47,430 nt of DNA from assembly GCA_016927185.1 (NCBI GenBank), contig JAFGND010000028.1:1-47430 (forward strand). The letters run 5' to 3'. The notes beneath the pieces are model-generated. The model had not been told where the DNA came from. It did not search any database and worked only from the letters and a program-made list of their open reading frames with translations. The stretch is from Candidatus Coatesiibacteriota bacterium (GTDB lineage: Bacteria; JAFGND01). Positions 34,951-42,521 of the stretch are shown in pieces. Both the position numbers and the translations under genes were made by a program. How positions within the stretch are numbered: position 1 is the stretch's first letter; each line of letters opens with the position of its first letter.

Positions 34951-37200
34951 CTACTCAGCAGATAAACGCACTACTCTGAAACCAACATCTATCCGTGAAT
35001 ATTCAGGTTTTGCCTTGTCTCTTGAGGAGCATCTTATTTCATCAGCTTTAGACAGGAAACTTCCACCCCTAATGACCTTGTAAATACCTTTATCTGGACC
35101 TGCTGGATGGACTCCCTTCTTGTAATCATAAAAATCTGCCTGATACCAATCCTTGCACCATTCAGCTGCATTACCTGCCATTTCAAAAACATCATAATCA
35201 TTGGCTCCAAAAGAACCTACTGGAACAGGTCCAAGAAGTCCCTGCAAGGGTATTCTTTCTTTTATTTGATTTCCCTGCAAACCAGAAAAATTAGCCAGTG
35301 TTTGTGGAGATGAATCACCCCAGGGATATGTTCTGTTTGAAAGTCCTCCTCTTGCAGCTTTTTCCCATTGAGCTTCAGTCGGGAGAAAACCTTTTGCCCA
35401 GTTTGCATATTCATTTGCACCAAACCAGGTAATCCCAAGTATCGGGAACTTCTCCCTGCCTTCTCTTACTGCATAACCTTCATCTGTTTTTACTATAAAT
35501 CCAAGATTAAGAGCTTTACCTAGCCATTTTTGTTCATTTTGTTTTGATTTGTCGAAATTAGAATTCAGAAATTTGGCATATTGCTCAACTGTGACTTCAT
35601 ACTCATAAATCCAGAAGCCCTCTATATTATCTCCATGAAGCGGCTGTTCATCCTTCCTCCCCTTTAGACTCCCCATTATGAACTCACCATCTTGAATATA
35701 TGACATCTGAGCATCATCTATTGAATTGACAACCATTTTCAAAGGTTCCAGCCTGACAAGCACATCTGTCGTTTCACCAGTCTTGACTGTTATATTCAAA
35801 TCCTTGTCCTGAAAACCTGGATTAATAACTTTTATCCTTTTTTCCCCCACTAATACGTCTTCAACAATAACATTGCTTTGAAGAAGAGTAGAATCTCCAG
35901 AGCTGCCATAAAGCTTGAATTTTGCCCCACCGGGTACAGATCTTACGTATAAATAACCATACTCTAGTTTCTTGACCTCTTTTTTCTTGTATAGCGAGGT
36001 TATTACATAATAAGATGGAATTATGAAAACCCCTCCGATTATTATAACAACGAAGACTATCTTCATTAAGGATAAAAACCTGTATAAACTGGATCTTGAA
36101 GATCTCATATCCAGATCTTTTGTAGCATCAAGTTTTTCATCATCCCATGCTTCAGCAGTTTTATTATCTGAACCATCCTCAGTAGGGATATCAGATTGAT
36201 CTCCCAGTTGAGATTTCGGTTTCACATCCTTGTTTTTCATCTGTTCCTGTAAGGTTGAAACAAGTGATTCAGTTACAGAAAGTTCCTCCTGCTTTTCTCC
36301 CTCGCTTATCCTAACAACCTGTCTTTTTAGAAGTGATTGTTCAAGACTGTATACATTAGGAAACCTTAAGTCTGGTTCTTTTTCAAGACAGTTGAAAACC
36401 ACCTCTTCAAACCATTCCGGGATATCCAATCCTTTTGATTTGAGGCTCGGAGGAGCTTCAAACAGGTGAAATCTCATCATCTCAGATGGATTTTCAGCCT
36501 GGAAAGGAAGCTCACCTGTAGCCATTTGATAAAACATTACACCAATTGCATATATATCGCTTCTCTGATCCGCCTTTCCACCAAATTGCTCAGGTGACAT
36601 ATAATGTGGAGTGCCAAGCAATCCAGAGCTTAATGGGGTATTAAAAACTGCATAAGCAATCCCGAAATCCATTATCTTTACAGTCCCGTCTTCAGAAAAC
36701 ATTATATTAGAAGGTTTCAAGTCTCTGTGAATTATACCCCTTCTATGTGTCTTGATCAATCCACTGCATATTTGAAGGCCTATTTCTCTTATCCTTTCAA
36801 CAGGTAGAGGAGCATTCTTGTCTATAAAGTCTTTAAGACGCTCCCCTTTTATATATTCCATTACTATATAATACAAGTTCTTTTCAGTTCCATAATCGTA
36901 TATAAAAACTATATTTGGATGAGATATCTGACCTGCTATAACAGCTTCTCTTGCAAATCTTGCAACAGCATCCTTATTCTGTGCGAAATCCTGTGGCAGG
37001 ATTTTGACAGCTACTTCCCTGTGAAGTTTCTGATCATAGGCAAGATAAACTGTTCCCATACCACCTATTCCAAGTTTCCTTTGAACCTTGAAACGGTTGT
37101 CTACTATCCAGCCTATATAGGGATCACTACTATCTGCACCGCAATTATCGCAAATAGTAAGTCTCTCGCTAAGCTCCTTACCGCAATTCCTGCAAAACAT
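34951..37200 (-). CDS. Transmembrane Ser/Thr protein kinase with zinc ribbon, PEGA-like and FGE-sulfatase-like domains
   Basis: A 749-residue multidomain protein. Residues 1-25 form a zinc ribbon (Cys3, 6, 17, 20). Residues about 30-300 are a Hanks-type kinase: GIGGMGTVYLAYD, VAVKIL (Lys), IIHRDLKPSNIM (catalytic loop, about 155), IMDFG (about 177), GTPHYMSPEQF. After a ~75-residue acidic linker comes one membrane helix (about 380-400, IVFVVIIIGGVFIIPSYYVI). Outside lie a PEGA-like beta domain (about 410-485, YLYVRSVPGGAKFKLYG) and a formylglycine-generating-enzyme-like domain (about 490-749, GEFIMGSLKGRKDEQP, GITWFGANEYANWA, EMAGNAAEWCKDWY, VIRGGSFLSKADEIRCSSRDK). Such FGE-like domains often serve as sensory or binding modules. 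All kinase catalytic residues look intact. Ribosome site AGGAAAG. Confidence 0.95.
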   Translation of the reverse strand: MFCRNCGKELSERLTICDNCGADSSDPYIGWIVDNRFKVQRKLGIGGMGTVYLAYDQKLHREVAVKILPQDFAQNKDAVARFAREAVIAGQISHPNIVFIYDYGTEKNLYYIVMEYIKGERLKDFIDKNAPLPVERIREIGLQICSGLIKTHRRGIIHRDLKPSNIMFSEDGTVKIMDFGIAYAVFNTPLSSGLLGTPHYMSPEQFGGKADQRSDIYAIGVMFYQMATGELPFQAENPSEMMRFHLFEAPPSLKSKGLDIPEWFEEVVFNCLEKEPDLRFPNVYSLEQSLLKRQVVRISEGEKQEELSVTESLVSTLQEQMKNKDVKPKSQLGDQSDIPTEDGSDNKTAEAWDDEKLDATKDLDMRSSRSSLYRFLSLMKIVFVVIIIGGVFIIPSYYVITSLYKKKEVKKLEYGYLYVRSVPGGAKFKLYGSSGDSTLLQSNVIVEDVLVGEKRIKVINPGFQDKDLNITVKTGETTDVLVRLEPLKMVVNSIDDAQMSYIQDGEFIMGSLKGRKDEQPLHGDNIEGFWIYEYEVTVEQYAKFLNSNFDKSKQNEQKWLGKALNLGFIVKTDEGYAVREGREKFPILGITWFGANEYANWAKGFLPTEAQWEKAARGGLSNRTYPWGDSSPQTLANFSGLQGNQIKERIPLQGLLGPVPVGSFGANDYDVFEMAGNAAEWCKDWYQADFYDYKKGVHPAGPDKGIYKVIRGGSFLSKADEIRCSSRDKAKPEYSRIDVGFRVVRLSAE

Positions 37201-37234
37201 TCTTTCCTGACATCAATATGTTTTTGAAAATGCT

Positions 37235-37263
37235 CATGGTTTAGAATTATCTTAAATAGTCAA
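37235..37263 (-). promoter_or_regulatory. Possible promoter of the kinase gene
   Basis: Minus-strand TTGACT (37263-37258) with ACCATG at 17 nt, in the 84-nt gap before the kinase start. The -10 is weak. Read-through from the radical SAM operon is the alternative. Confidence 0.25.
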
Positions 37264-37284
37264 TAATATTCTAAAAATCATTAA

Positions 37285-38217
37285 TCATTCTGCCTTGATT
37301 TTACGCACTTCATAACTATATGAACTGTTCTTGTTGCCTTGCATGTTTGAAGCAATAAACTGCCCACAATTACTGCCTATCTTGTTTTCTTCAAATTCAC
37401 CAATGCTTACAATCACTTCATAACCATTTTCTCTGAGTTCATCAATAAGCTCAATGCTTTCCCCTTTTAACAAATCAAGAGAAGAAATACCATTCTGCAT
37501 TACTCTTATTGTTGGATTCAAAGGCGTCACTTTAATGAGGAATATTTTGGGATCAAAAAAGCTTTTTAATTTCCTTGCATCAATACTGAATCTATTTGAT
37601 AATGCAAAATTCAATGTTATCTTCTTGTCTCCATTGTAATAATTCTCACAGTACTTCGATATTTTTTCGAAATTCCATTTCTTTACAGGTATCAGCCAAT
37701 CCCTTGTTTCCTCATCTGTTGAATGAATTGAGAACTGCAACTGGAAATTATCTGAATAATATTCTTTCTTTATTTCAAGCAATTCCCTGAAAAACAAATC
37801 ATTTCCTTCAGGTGCAATCGTTGAAAGAGATATCACCAGATTGCCTGATGGATAGCTTGAAGGCAATTTCCTTATTAATTCAAGCACTTCCATATTAAAC
37901 GAAGGTTCACCCATCCTTGAAAACTGGATCTTGAACTTCTTCGTTTTTGCTTCATTGCATTTGAATCTATTGAATATCATCCATTCAATTTGTCTTGACA
38001 TTTCTTCAAAGCTTAGTTTTCCCTTGTAATCAAGACCTGCATCACAAATCCTGCATTTTACTGGACAACCATATAATGTAGAGATTATCAACACCCACTT
38101 GTCTTCAATAGTCAATGGAGGCTGAAGCGATTCCACAAATTCCAGTCTACCTTTAGCAGTTTCAGCTAAATAGACTATTGCTATATCTTCTCTTCCAGCT
38201 TTTGCAAAGATTTCCAT
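37285..38217 (-). CDS. Short RlmN/Cfr-like radical SAM protein lacking the resolving cysteine
   Basis: A 310-residue radical SAM protein aligned by eye along the RlmN/Cfr fold. LYGCPVKCRICDAG is the C-x3-C-x2-C cluster (Cys51, 55, 58); QFSRMGEPSFN matches the GEP motif, ISLSTIAP the LST strand, FSIHSTDEETRDWLIPV the SLHA..D..R..L(V)P segment, VTPLNPT the PWNP turn and GSNCGQFIA the AACGQL element, whose Cys284 equals the methyl-carrying cysteine (E. coli C355). The resolving cysteine (E. coli C118, seven residues before the first cluster cysteine) is isoleucine here. The N-terminal helical RNA-recognition domain (~70-80 residues) is missing. So it is not a normal RlmN. It overlaps the flavoprotein gene by 37 nt and has its own ribosome site (AAGGAAG). 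The substrate is unknown. Confidence 0.85.
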   Translation of the reverse strand: MEIFAKAGREDIAIVYLAETAKGRLEFVESLQPPLTIEDKWVLIISTLYGCPVKCRICDAGLDYKGKLSFEEMSRQIEWMIFNRFKCNEAKTKKFKIQFSRMGEPSFNMEVLELIRKLPSSYPSGNLVISLSTIAPEGNDLFFRELLEIKKEYYSDNFQLQFSIHSTDEETRDWLIPVKKWNFEKISKYCENYYNGDKKITLNFALSNRFSIDARKLKSFFDPKIFLIKVTPLNPTIRVMQNGISSLDLLKGESIELIDELRENGYEVIVSIGEFEENKIGSNCGQFIASNMQGNKNSSYSYEVRKIKAE

Positions 38218-39086
38218 TTCTTCCTTAGTATCTCACTTATCTTAACTGCAGCAAGCACACCATTTCCAACACAAATTGAAACCTGTCTGTTACTCGAATT
38301 TGTTACATCACCAATATAATATATCATATCCTTTGGAATCAAGTTTTCTTCCATGTTTTTCTTTCCCATGAATTCAAGGTTTGGTTTTCTGCCTATTGCA
38401 AATACCAGCAAGTCGGCTACCAGAATTCTCTTGTCTGTGCATGTAACAATTATCTCATTGTTCTTTTGCTGTATATCTTCCACAGTAGTATCAGGTAAAT
38501 ATTTTATGCCCTTGATCCTGGATGCTTTTTCATAAAGTAAATCCAGACACTTATATCTCTTGCTTCTTCCCACAATCCATATCCTGTTTCTCGGGGCAAG
38601 GCTTAATGCATAATCAAAAGCACAATCTCCACTACCAAGGATGATTATCCGTTTTTTTGAAACTCCCTTTATTATATCAATCTCTGTGAAAAAACGTCTT
38701 CTTGTATCCACTGAATCAAGAATAACTGGCAGTTTTATCCCTGTTGTTCCAGAAGCCACTATCAAATATTCTGTCTGAATTATTCTCTTATTTGTTAATA
38801 TATTAATGGATTGATTGAAATTGACCTTGAGAGCTTTTTCAAAATCAATTACCCCTCCTATATCTTTGTATTGCTTCAAGAAAAGATTAGCTAGATCAAC
38901 TCCCTTTATCCCATTCGGAAATCCAGGATAGTTTTCTATCAAATTTGCATTGAGCATCAAGCCACCAGGTTTTGATTGTTCAAGAATAATGGTTTTTATT
39001 TTATTCCTTTTTAATTGAATTGCTGCTGAAATGCCTGAAGGTCCAGCTCCAATAATCAAAACCTCAGTTTTCAGGATTGTACTCAT
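38181..39086 (-). CDS. Thioredoxin-reductase-like FAD/NAD(P)H oxidoreductase without the redox CxxC
   Basis: A 301-residue flavoprotein. LIIGAGPSGISAAIQLKR binds FAD; GGLMLNANLIENYPGFP and the closing YYIGDVTNSSNRQVSICVGNGVLAAVKI are thioredoxin-reductase traits; IILGSGDCAFDYALSLA is the NAD(P)H site. Where TrxB has its CATC pair just before this second nucleotide site, the protein reads SVDTRRRFFTEIDIIKG: no dithiol. It therefore cannot act as a classical thioredoxin reductase. Known TrxB-like proteins without the dithiol include ferredoxin-NADP reductases of the YumC type. Its tight coupling to a radical SAM gene suggests that it feeds electrons to that iron-sulfur enzyme, directly or through ferredoxin; this is inference. 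Ribosome site AGGA. Confidence 0.85.
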   Translation of the reverse strand: MSTILKTEVLIIGAGPSGISAAIQLKRNKIKTIILEQSKPGGLMLNANLIENYPGFPNGIKGVDLANLFLKQYKDIGGVIDFEKALKVNFNQSINILTNKRIIQTEYLIVASGTTGIKLPVILDSVDTRRRFFTEIDIIKGVSKKRIIILGSGDCAFDYALSLAPRNRIWIVGRSKRYKCLDLLYEKASRIKGIKYLPDTTVEDIQQKNNEIIVTCTDKRILVADLLVFAIGRKPNLEFMGKKNMEENLIPKDMIYYIGDVTNSSNRQVSICVGNGVLAAVKISEILRKKWKSLQKLEEKI

Positions 39087-39094
39087 TTATCCTA

Positions 39095-40495
39095 TCACGA
39101 CCGTAATACTTCCCTGATATCGATATCGTATTTTTTAATATAATTATATACAGTCCTTAATGTAACATTAAGCTGCTTAGCTGTTTCCTTCAAATCTCCG
39201 CCGGTAGATTTTATCACCTTAATAAGGATTTCTTTCTCAGCATCCTGCAAATTTGTTGGCGTATTCTTGATAGTAATACCTGGTTGAGTATTAATCAAGG
39301 CTTCATCCTCCATGGCAAGGTCTTCTTCTCCAATTGACTTCTTATTCTCAAGTAGAAGCAATGTCTTTTCAAGGGTATTTTCCAGCTGTCTTACATTGCC
39401 CTGCCATGAATGATTAATCAATACTGACATTGCATCTTTTGAAATCTGTATGGTTTCTTCAAAACCAATTTTCTGCGAAAGAGTTTTCAGATAATAATCT
39501 ACCAGTAATGGTATATCCTTTTTTCTCTCTCTCAAAGGCGGGATTGCAATATCAAAAACCTTTATTCTGTGATAAAAATCAAGTCTTATGCTTCCCTCAT
39601 TTACCAGTCTTGTTATATCTTGATTAGTAGCTGCTATTATTCTTGCATCAGTTCTTTCCTCTTTTTCACTGCCAAGTGGAGTGAATGACCTGTCCTGCAT
39701 TACTCTTAGCAATTTTGCCTGAACATCATGAGGCATTTCCCCTACTTCATCAAGGAGTAGTGTACCACCTTTTGCGATTGCAAGTTTACCCTTTTTATCT
39801 TTGTATGCTCCTGTAAATGCACCTTTCATATGACCAAACAGCTCAGACTCCAGAAGTTCGCCTAACGTAGCGCAATTCAATGCTACAAACAAGCCTGGTC
39901 TTTTGCTGAGCATATGAATAGATCGTGCAACAAGCTCTTTTCCTGTACCAGTTTCACCAAGTATCAATACGGGAGAATCCTGAGTTGCGACCCTCTTTAT
40001 TAGCTCATAAACTCGCTTCATTTGGTCAGTTTCACCAATCATGAAACCAAAATGCAGGTTGAAATCAGTTGTGGAGGCTGCTTTTCTAACTATTTTCTGT
40101 ACATTCGGAAAAAGCCTCTTCCCAACTCCCAGAGATATGCTTTTTTCGGAATTCTCTAATGCTACTTCTTCTCCTAAAGCTGGTATCTCCAAGGTATCGG
40201 TCTCTTCCTCCTCTTTTGAAACTACTATCAGAAATGGCTTAATGCTGACTTCACATTTAGAGGAATTTATCTCAGACGAACTTATCTTCCTGTCTTTGAT
40301 ATATGTTCCATTTGTACTTCCCATGTCTTCTATAATGAAACCTTCTTCTGTTTCTGTTATTCTTGCATGTATCTTTGAAATATATTCATGCTTCAATACT
40401 ATATCATTTTGAGTTGATCTTCCAATGAGAATGGATTTCCCTGAGAAAATTGTTTCATAAATAACATTGTTATTCTGGTAAACAAATATTTTCAT
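39095..40495 (-). CDS. FHA-domain sigma54-dependent transcriptional activator
   Basis: A 466-residue regulator. Residues about 1-95 form an FHA phosphothreonine-binding domain (ILIGRSTQNDIVL, ISKIHARI, MGSTNGTYIKD). Residues about 150-385 are the AAA+ sigma54-activating core: Walker A ILGETGTGKE, the sigma54-contacting loop GAFTGA intact, Walker B GGTLLLDEVGEM, and the WQGNVRQLENTL end. The C-terminus has a Fis-type helix-turn-helix (LKETAKQLNVTLRTVYNYIKKYDI). The FHA input means its activity is likely set by a Ser/Thr kinase, and the window's kinase at 34951-37200 is a close candidate. It is the first gene of the unit with the flavoprotein (8-nt gap) and the radical SAM protein. No -24/-12 promoter was recognised in the window. 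Confidence 0.96.
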   Translation of the reverse strand: MKIFVYQNNNVIYETIFSGKSILIGRSTQNDIVLKHEYISKIHARITETEEGFIIEDMGSTNGTYIKDRKISSSEINSSKCEVSIKPFLIVVSKEEEETDTLEIPALGEEVALENSEKSISLGVGKRLFPNVQKIVRKAASTTDFNLHFGFMIGETDQMKRVYELIKRVATQDSPVLILGETGTGKELVARSIHMLSKRPGLFVALNCATLGELLESELFGHMKGAFTGAYKDKKGKLAIAKGGTLLLDEVGEMPHDVQAKLLRVMQDRSFTPLGSEKEERTDARIIAATNQDITRLVNEGSIRLDFYHRIKVFDIAIPPLRERKKDIPLLVDYYLKTLSQKIGFEETIQISKDAMSVLINHSWQGNVRQLENTLEKTLLLLENKKSIGEEDLAMEDEALINTQPGITIKNTPTNLQDAEKEILIKVIKSTGGDLKETAKQLNVTLRTVYNYIKKYDIDIREVLRS

Positions 40496-40504
40496 ATCGT
40501 TTGT

Positions 40505-40534
40505 AGGATATTGAATTTATGGCTTTTCAGTCAA
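40505..40534 (-). promoter_or_regulatory. Promoter of the FHA-sigma54 activator operon, nearly leaderless
   Basis: Minus-strand TTGACT (40534-40529), 18-nt spacer, TATCCT (40510-40505). Transcription should begin about 3-4 nt before ATG 40495. The gene has no Shine-Dalgarno site, consistent with a leaderless message. Confidence 0.45.
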
Positions 40535-40572
40535 GATTTTTCAAAATACTTAATTCAAAACCTACTTTATTC

Positions 40573-40604
40573 TTGACTTAAACCATTTTTTTAAATGCCC
40601 ATAC
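40573..40604 (+). promoter_or_regulatory. Possible promoter of the HypC-like gene, leaderless
   Basis: TTGACT (40573-40578), T-rich spacer, then CCATAC (40599-40604) at 20 nt. The same TTGAC-N20-CCATAC arrangement occurs before gapA. The start at 40609 would be at or within a few bases of the transcript's 5' end, and it has no Shine-Dalgarno site. Confidence 0.3.
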
Positions 40605-40608
40605 CTCC

Positions 40609-40839
40609 ATGAACTTTGAAAAACCAGCAACATTGATAAGCAAAAAGGGTAATACTGGCTTAATCAAATTGGATGATGACATAATAGAGATGGATATCAG
40701 TTCCGTTCCTGAAGCAAAAATAGGGGACTACCTGCTTATAAAGGAAGGAAAAGTTGTCTGCATTTATGAATATGACGACATCAAGAATTCTTATGCAAAG
40801 AATATGTCATCAATTGAAACGGATTCTGAAATTGGATAA
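40609..40839 (+). CDS. Small HypC/HupF-like protein without the N-terminal cysteine
   Basis: A 76-residue protein. The pattern PATLISKKGNTGLIKLDDDIIEMDISSVPEAKIGDYLLIKEGKVVCIYEYDD follows the HypC OB-fold: beta hairpin, then (V/I)GDY(V/L)L(V/I)..G....I. Hydrogenase chaperones of this family begin MC(L/I)A(I/V)P, with Cys2 holding the Fe(CN)2CO precursor; here the start is MNFEKPA, so Cys2 is absent. No hydrogenase or other hyp gene lies in the window. A direct hydrogenase-maturation role is therefore unlikely; it may be a stripped OB-fold protein used for something else. It may form a short unit with the following MORN gene (47-nt gap). Confidence 0.65.
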   Translation: MNFEKPATLISKKGNTGLIKLDDDIIEMDISSVPEAKIGDYLLIKEGKVVCIYEYDDIKNSYAKNMSSIETDSEIG

Positions 40840-40886
40840 AAACATTATATATATTATCTTTTCTAACATAATGAAGGAGTTTTAAT

Positions 40887-41441
40887 ATGCGGATAATTTT
40901 TGTTTCTTTAGTTTTTTTATTGAATTCAGTGCTGTTTTCGGCTGATACAGAAACCATCGAAAGGGAACTGGAAGATGGAACCGTAGAAAAAGGCTCTGCT
41001 TACAAGGATGACAAGGGTAATCTTATAGCAAATGGGCACTGGGTAGCTACTTATCCTAATGGTCAGAAAGCATACGAAGGAGACTATAAGGATGGCAAAC
41101 TGGAAGGTAAATGGGTTTTCTGGTACAAGAATGGAATAAAGTCAGGTGAAATGAATTACAAAAACAATGAAGCTGATGGCAAATTCCTTACCTGGCATCC
41201 TAATGGGCAGAAAGAAGCTGAAGGGAAACTGGAGAATGGGAAAAGAGGTGGAATCTGGAAGTATTGGTATGATAATGGTCAGCCAAAAACAATAGGAAAA
41301 TTCGAGAATGGAAACAAGGAAGGTGAATGGACTAATTTTTATAAGTCAGGAAAAAAGAAATCAGTAATTACTTACAAAGATGGCAAGAAAATAAAGGATA
41401 GTTTGAAAAACTGGGATGAAAGTGGAAATCTAATTGAATGA
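40887..41441 (+). CDS. Secreted MORN-repeat protein
   Basis: A 184-residue protein with a signal peptide (MRIIFVSLVFLLNSVLFSAD) and about six MORN_2-type repeats of roughly 23 residues: NGQKAYEGDYKDGKLEGKWVFWYKNG, NGQKEAEGKLENGKRGGIWKYWYDNG and so on. Databases often label such proteins YwqK-family antitoxins, a name without support here. Their role in bacteria is unclear; they are usually extracytoplasmic. Ribosome site AAGGAG. The run of AT upstream (40840-40886) may hold a promoter, but none is distinct. Confidence 0.88.
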   Translation: MRIIFVSLVFLLNSVLFSADTETIERELEDGTVEKGSAYKDDKGNLIANGHWVATYPNGQKAYEGDYKDGKLEGKWVFWYKNGIKSGEMNYKNNEADGKFLTWHPNGQKEAEGKLENGKRGGIWKYWYDNGQPKTIGKFENGNKEGEWTNFYKSGKKKSVITYKDGKKIKDSLKNWDESGNLIE

Positions 41442-41476
41442 GATGACTGAAACCGGAATGAAATTCTCAAGCTGAT

Positions 41477-42424
41477 TCATTTGGAGTTATTCGCATAACA
41501 ATATATACAATTATGTCTGCATGTATTGTATCTGCCAATATCCTTGCTTATGATACAATTACATAAATCACGTTGCCCTTTATCTTTTATGCTTTTCAGA
41601 ACAACCTTTTCTCCGTTTATCTCCAGAGAGTGATTGCAGACGAAATCCATGAGTATTTCATCTTCGTGAAACAACCTTTTAATAAGATCATCATCAATAC
41701 ATTTCCCGTGATTAAAACCTATCAGATCTTCTTTTTCAGCACATGTGAAAAGCTCCAGTTTCCATTTCCTGTTGAAGTCAGCTATACTGCTGCAAATCAT
41801 TTTCTTATCTTCCGTAGTTATGTCTCTTATATTGACTTTGTTCTTCAGAAGATTGGATTTAACTCGCTTGTATTTCTCCTTTTCGATGAAACTTATAGTA
41901 AGCCTTTCAGTAAATCCATACAACTTCTCCCCTATTTCGAAAATCCTCTCTTGAATTTTTTCCTTGCTAATTGTATCAGAAAGTATTACTGGATCAAATC
42001 TCCAGAGAACTTTCCCCTTTCCTATCCTGTCAGATAATTCCCTGAAAATCTCTATTCTATCTTTCAACAGGGGAAGGTTCTTTTCGTAATTCTCATTGTC
42101 ATAATCATTCAATGTTAACTGGAAGTAATAATTCATACCTTCATTATCCAGCATTTCAAGATGCTTGAAAAAAGGTTCAGGATTTTTCGACCAGAAGACT
42201 ATCAGTCTTGTTTTGAGAAAAGAAACAAGTAAAGGCTTTCTGTTGAAGGGATTATACCATTTCATATATCTTTTAGCCTTGTCCTTGTTGAACAAGCTTC
42301 TTATTAAATCCTCTCCATAAAATGCAGGTATATCAGTGGATCTGCTTGCTGATACAATCAGAGGGTATATCGTCTTGATGATCTCTCCATCTTGTTCTGA
42401 AATTACCTGATCATGATATATCAC
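41477..42424 (-). CDS. DUF1848 protein with C-terminal radical-SAM-like cysteine motif
   Basis: A 315-residue protein from GTG 42424, chosen because GGAG lies 6 nt upstream; the frame stays open to 42634 but that part overlaps gapA. The start PLIVSASRSTDIPAFYGEDL and FWSKNPEPFFKHL, RFDPVILSD are DUF1848 hallmarks. The protein closes with DLCNCIISKDIGRYNTCRHNCIYCYANNSK: a C-x3-C-x2-C (Cys302, 306, 309), plus two more cysteines (288, 290). A radical-SAM-type cluster motif at the C-terminal end, not the N-terminal, is the family's oddity. The function is unknown. It is transcribed alone, divergent from gapA. Confidence 0.88.
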   Translation of the reverse strand: MIYHDQVISEQDGEIIKTIYPLIVSASRSTDIPAFYGEDLIRSLFNKDKAKRYMKWYNPFNRKPLLVSFLKTRLIVFWSKNPEPFFKHLEMLDNEGMNYYFQLTLNDYDNENYEKNLPLLKDRIEIFRELSDRIGKGKVLWRFDPVILSDTISKEKIQERIFEIGEKLYGFTERLTISFIEKEKYKRVKSNLLKNKVNIRDITTEDKKMICSSIADFNRKWKLELFTCAEKEDLIGFNHGKCIDDDLIKRLFHEDEILMDFVCNHSLEINGEKVVLKSIKDKGQRDLCNCIISKDIGRYNTCRHNCIYCYANNSK

Positions 42425-42456
42425 TATTAGCTCCAGCCTGCAAATTTTTTCTTGCC

Positions 42457-42488
42457 TTGACACAGCCTTATTCAATTTCTGTCCATAC
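42457..42488 (+). promoter_or_regulatory. Probable promoter of the gapA operon
   Basis: TTGACA at 42457-42462, about 60 nt before gapA. No good -10 stands at 17 nt (TGTCCA); CCATAC lies at 20 nt, the same hexamer and spacing as at 40573-40604. gapA itself has a good ribosome site (GGGAGG, 5 nt before ATG). Confidence 0.4.
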
Positions 42489-42521
42489 TTAACTAACAAA
42501 ACAAATTTCCGGGAGGTCAAG

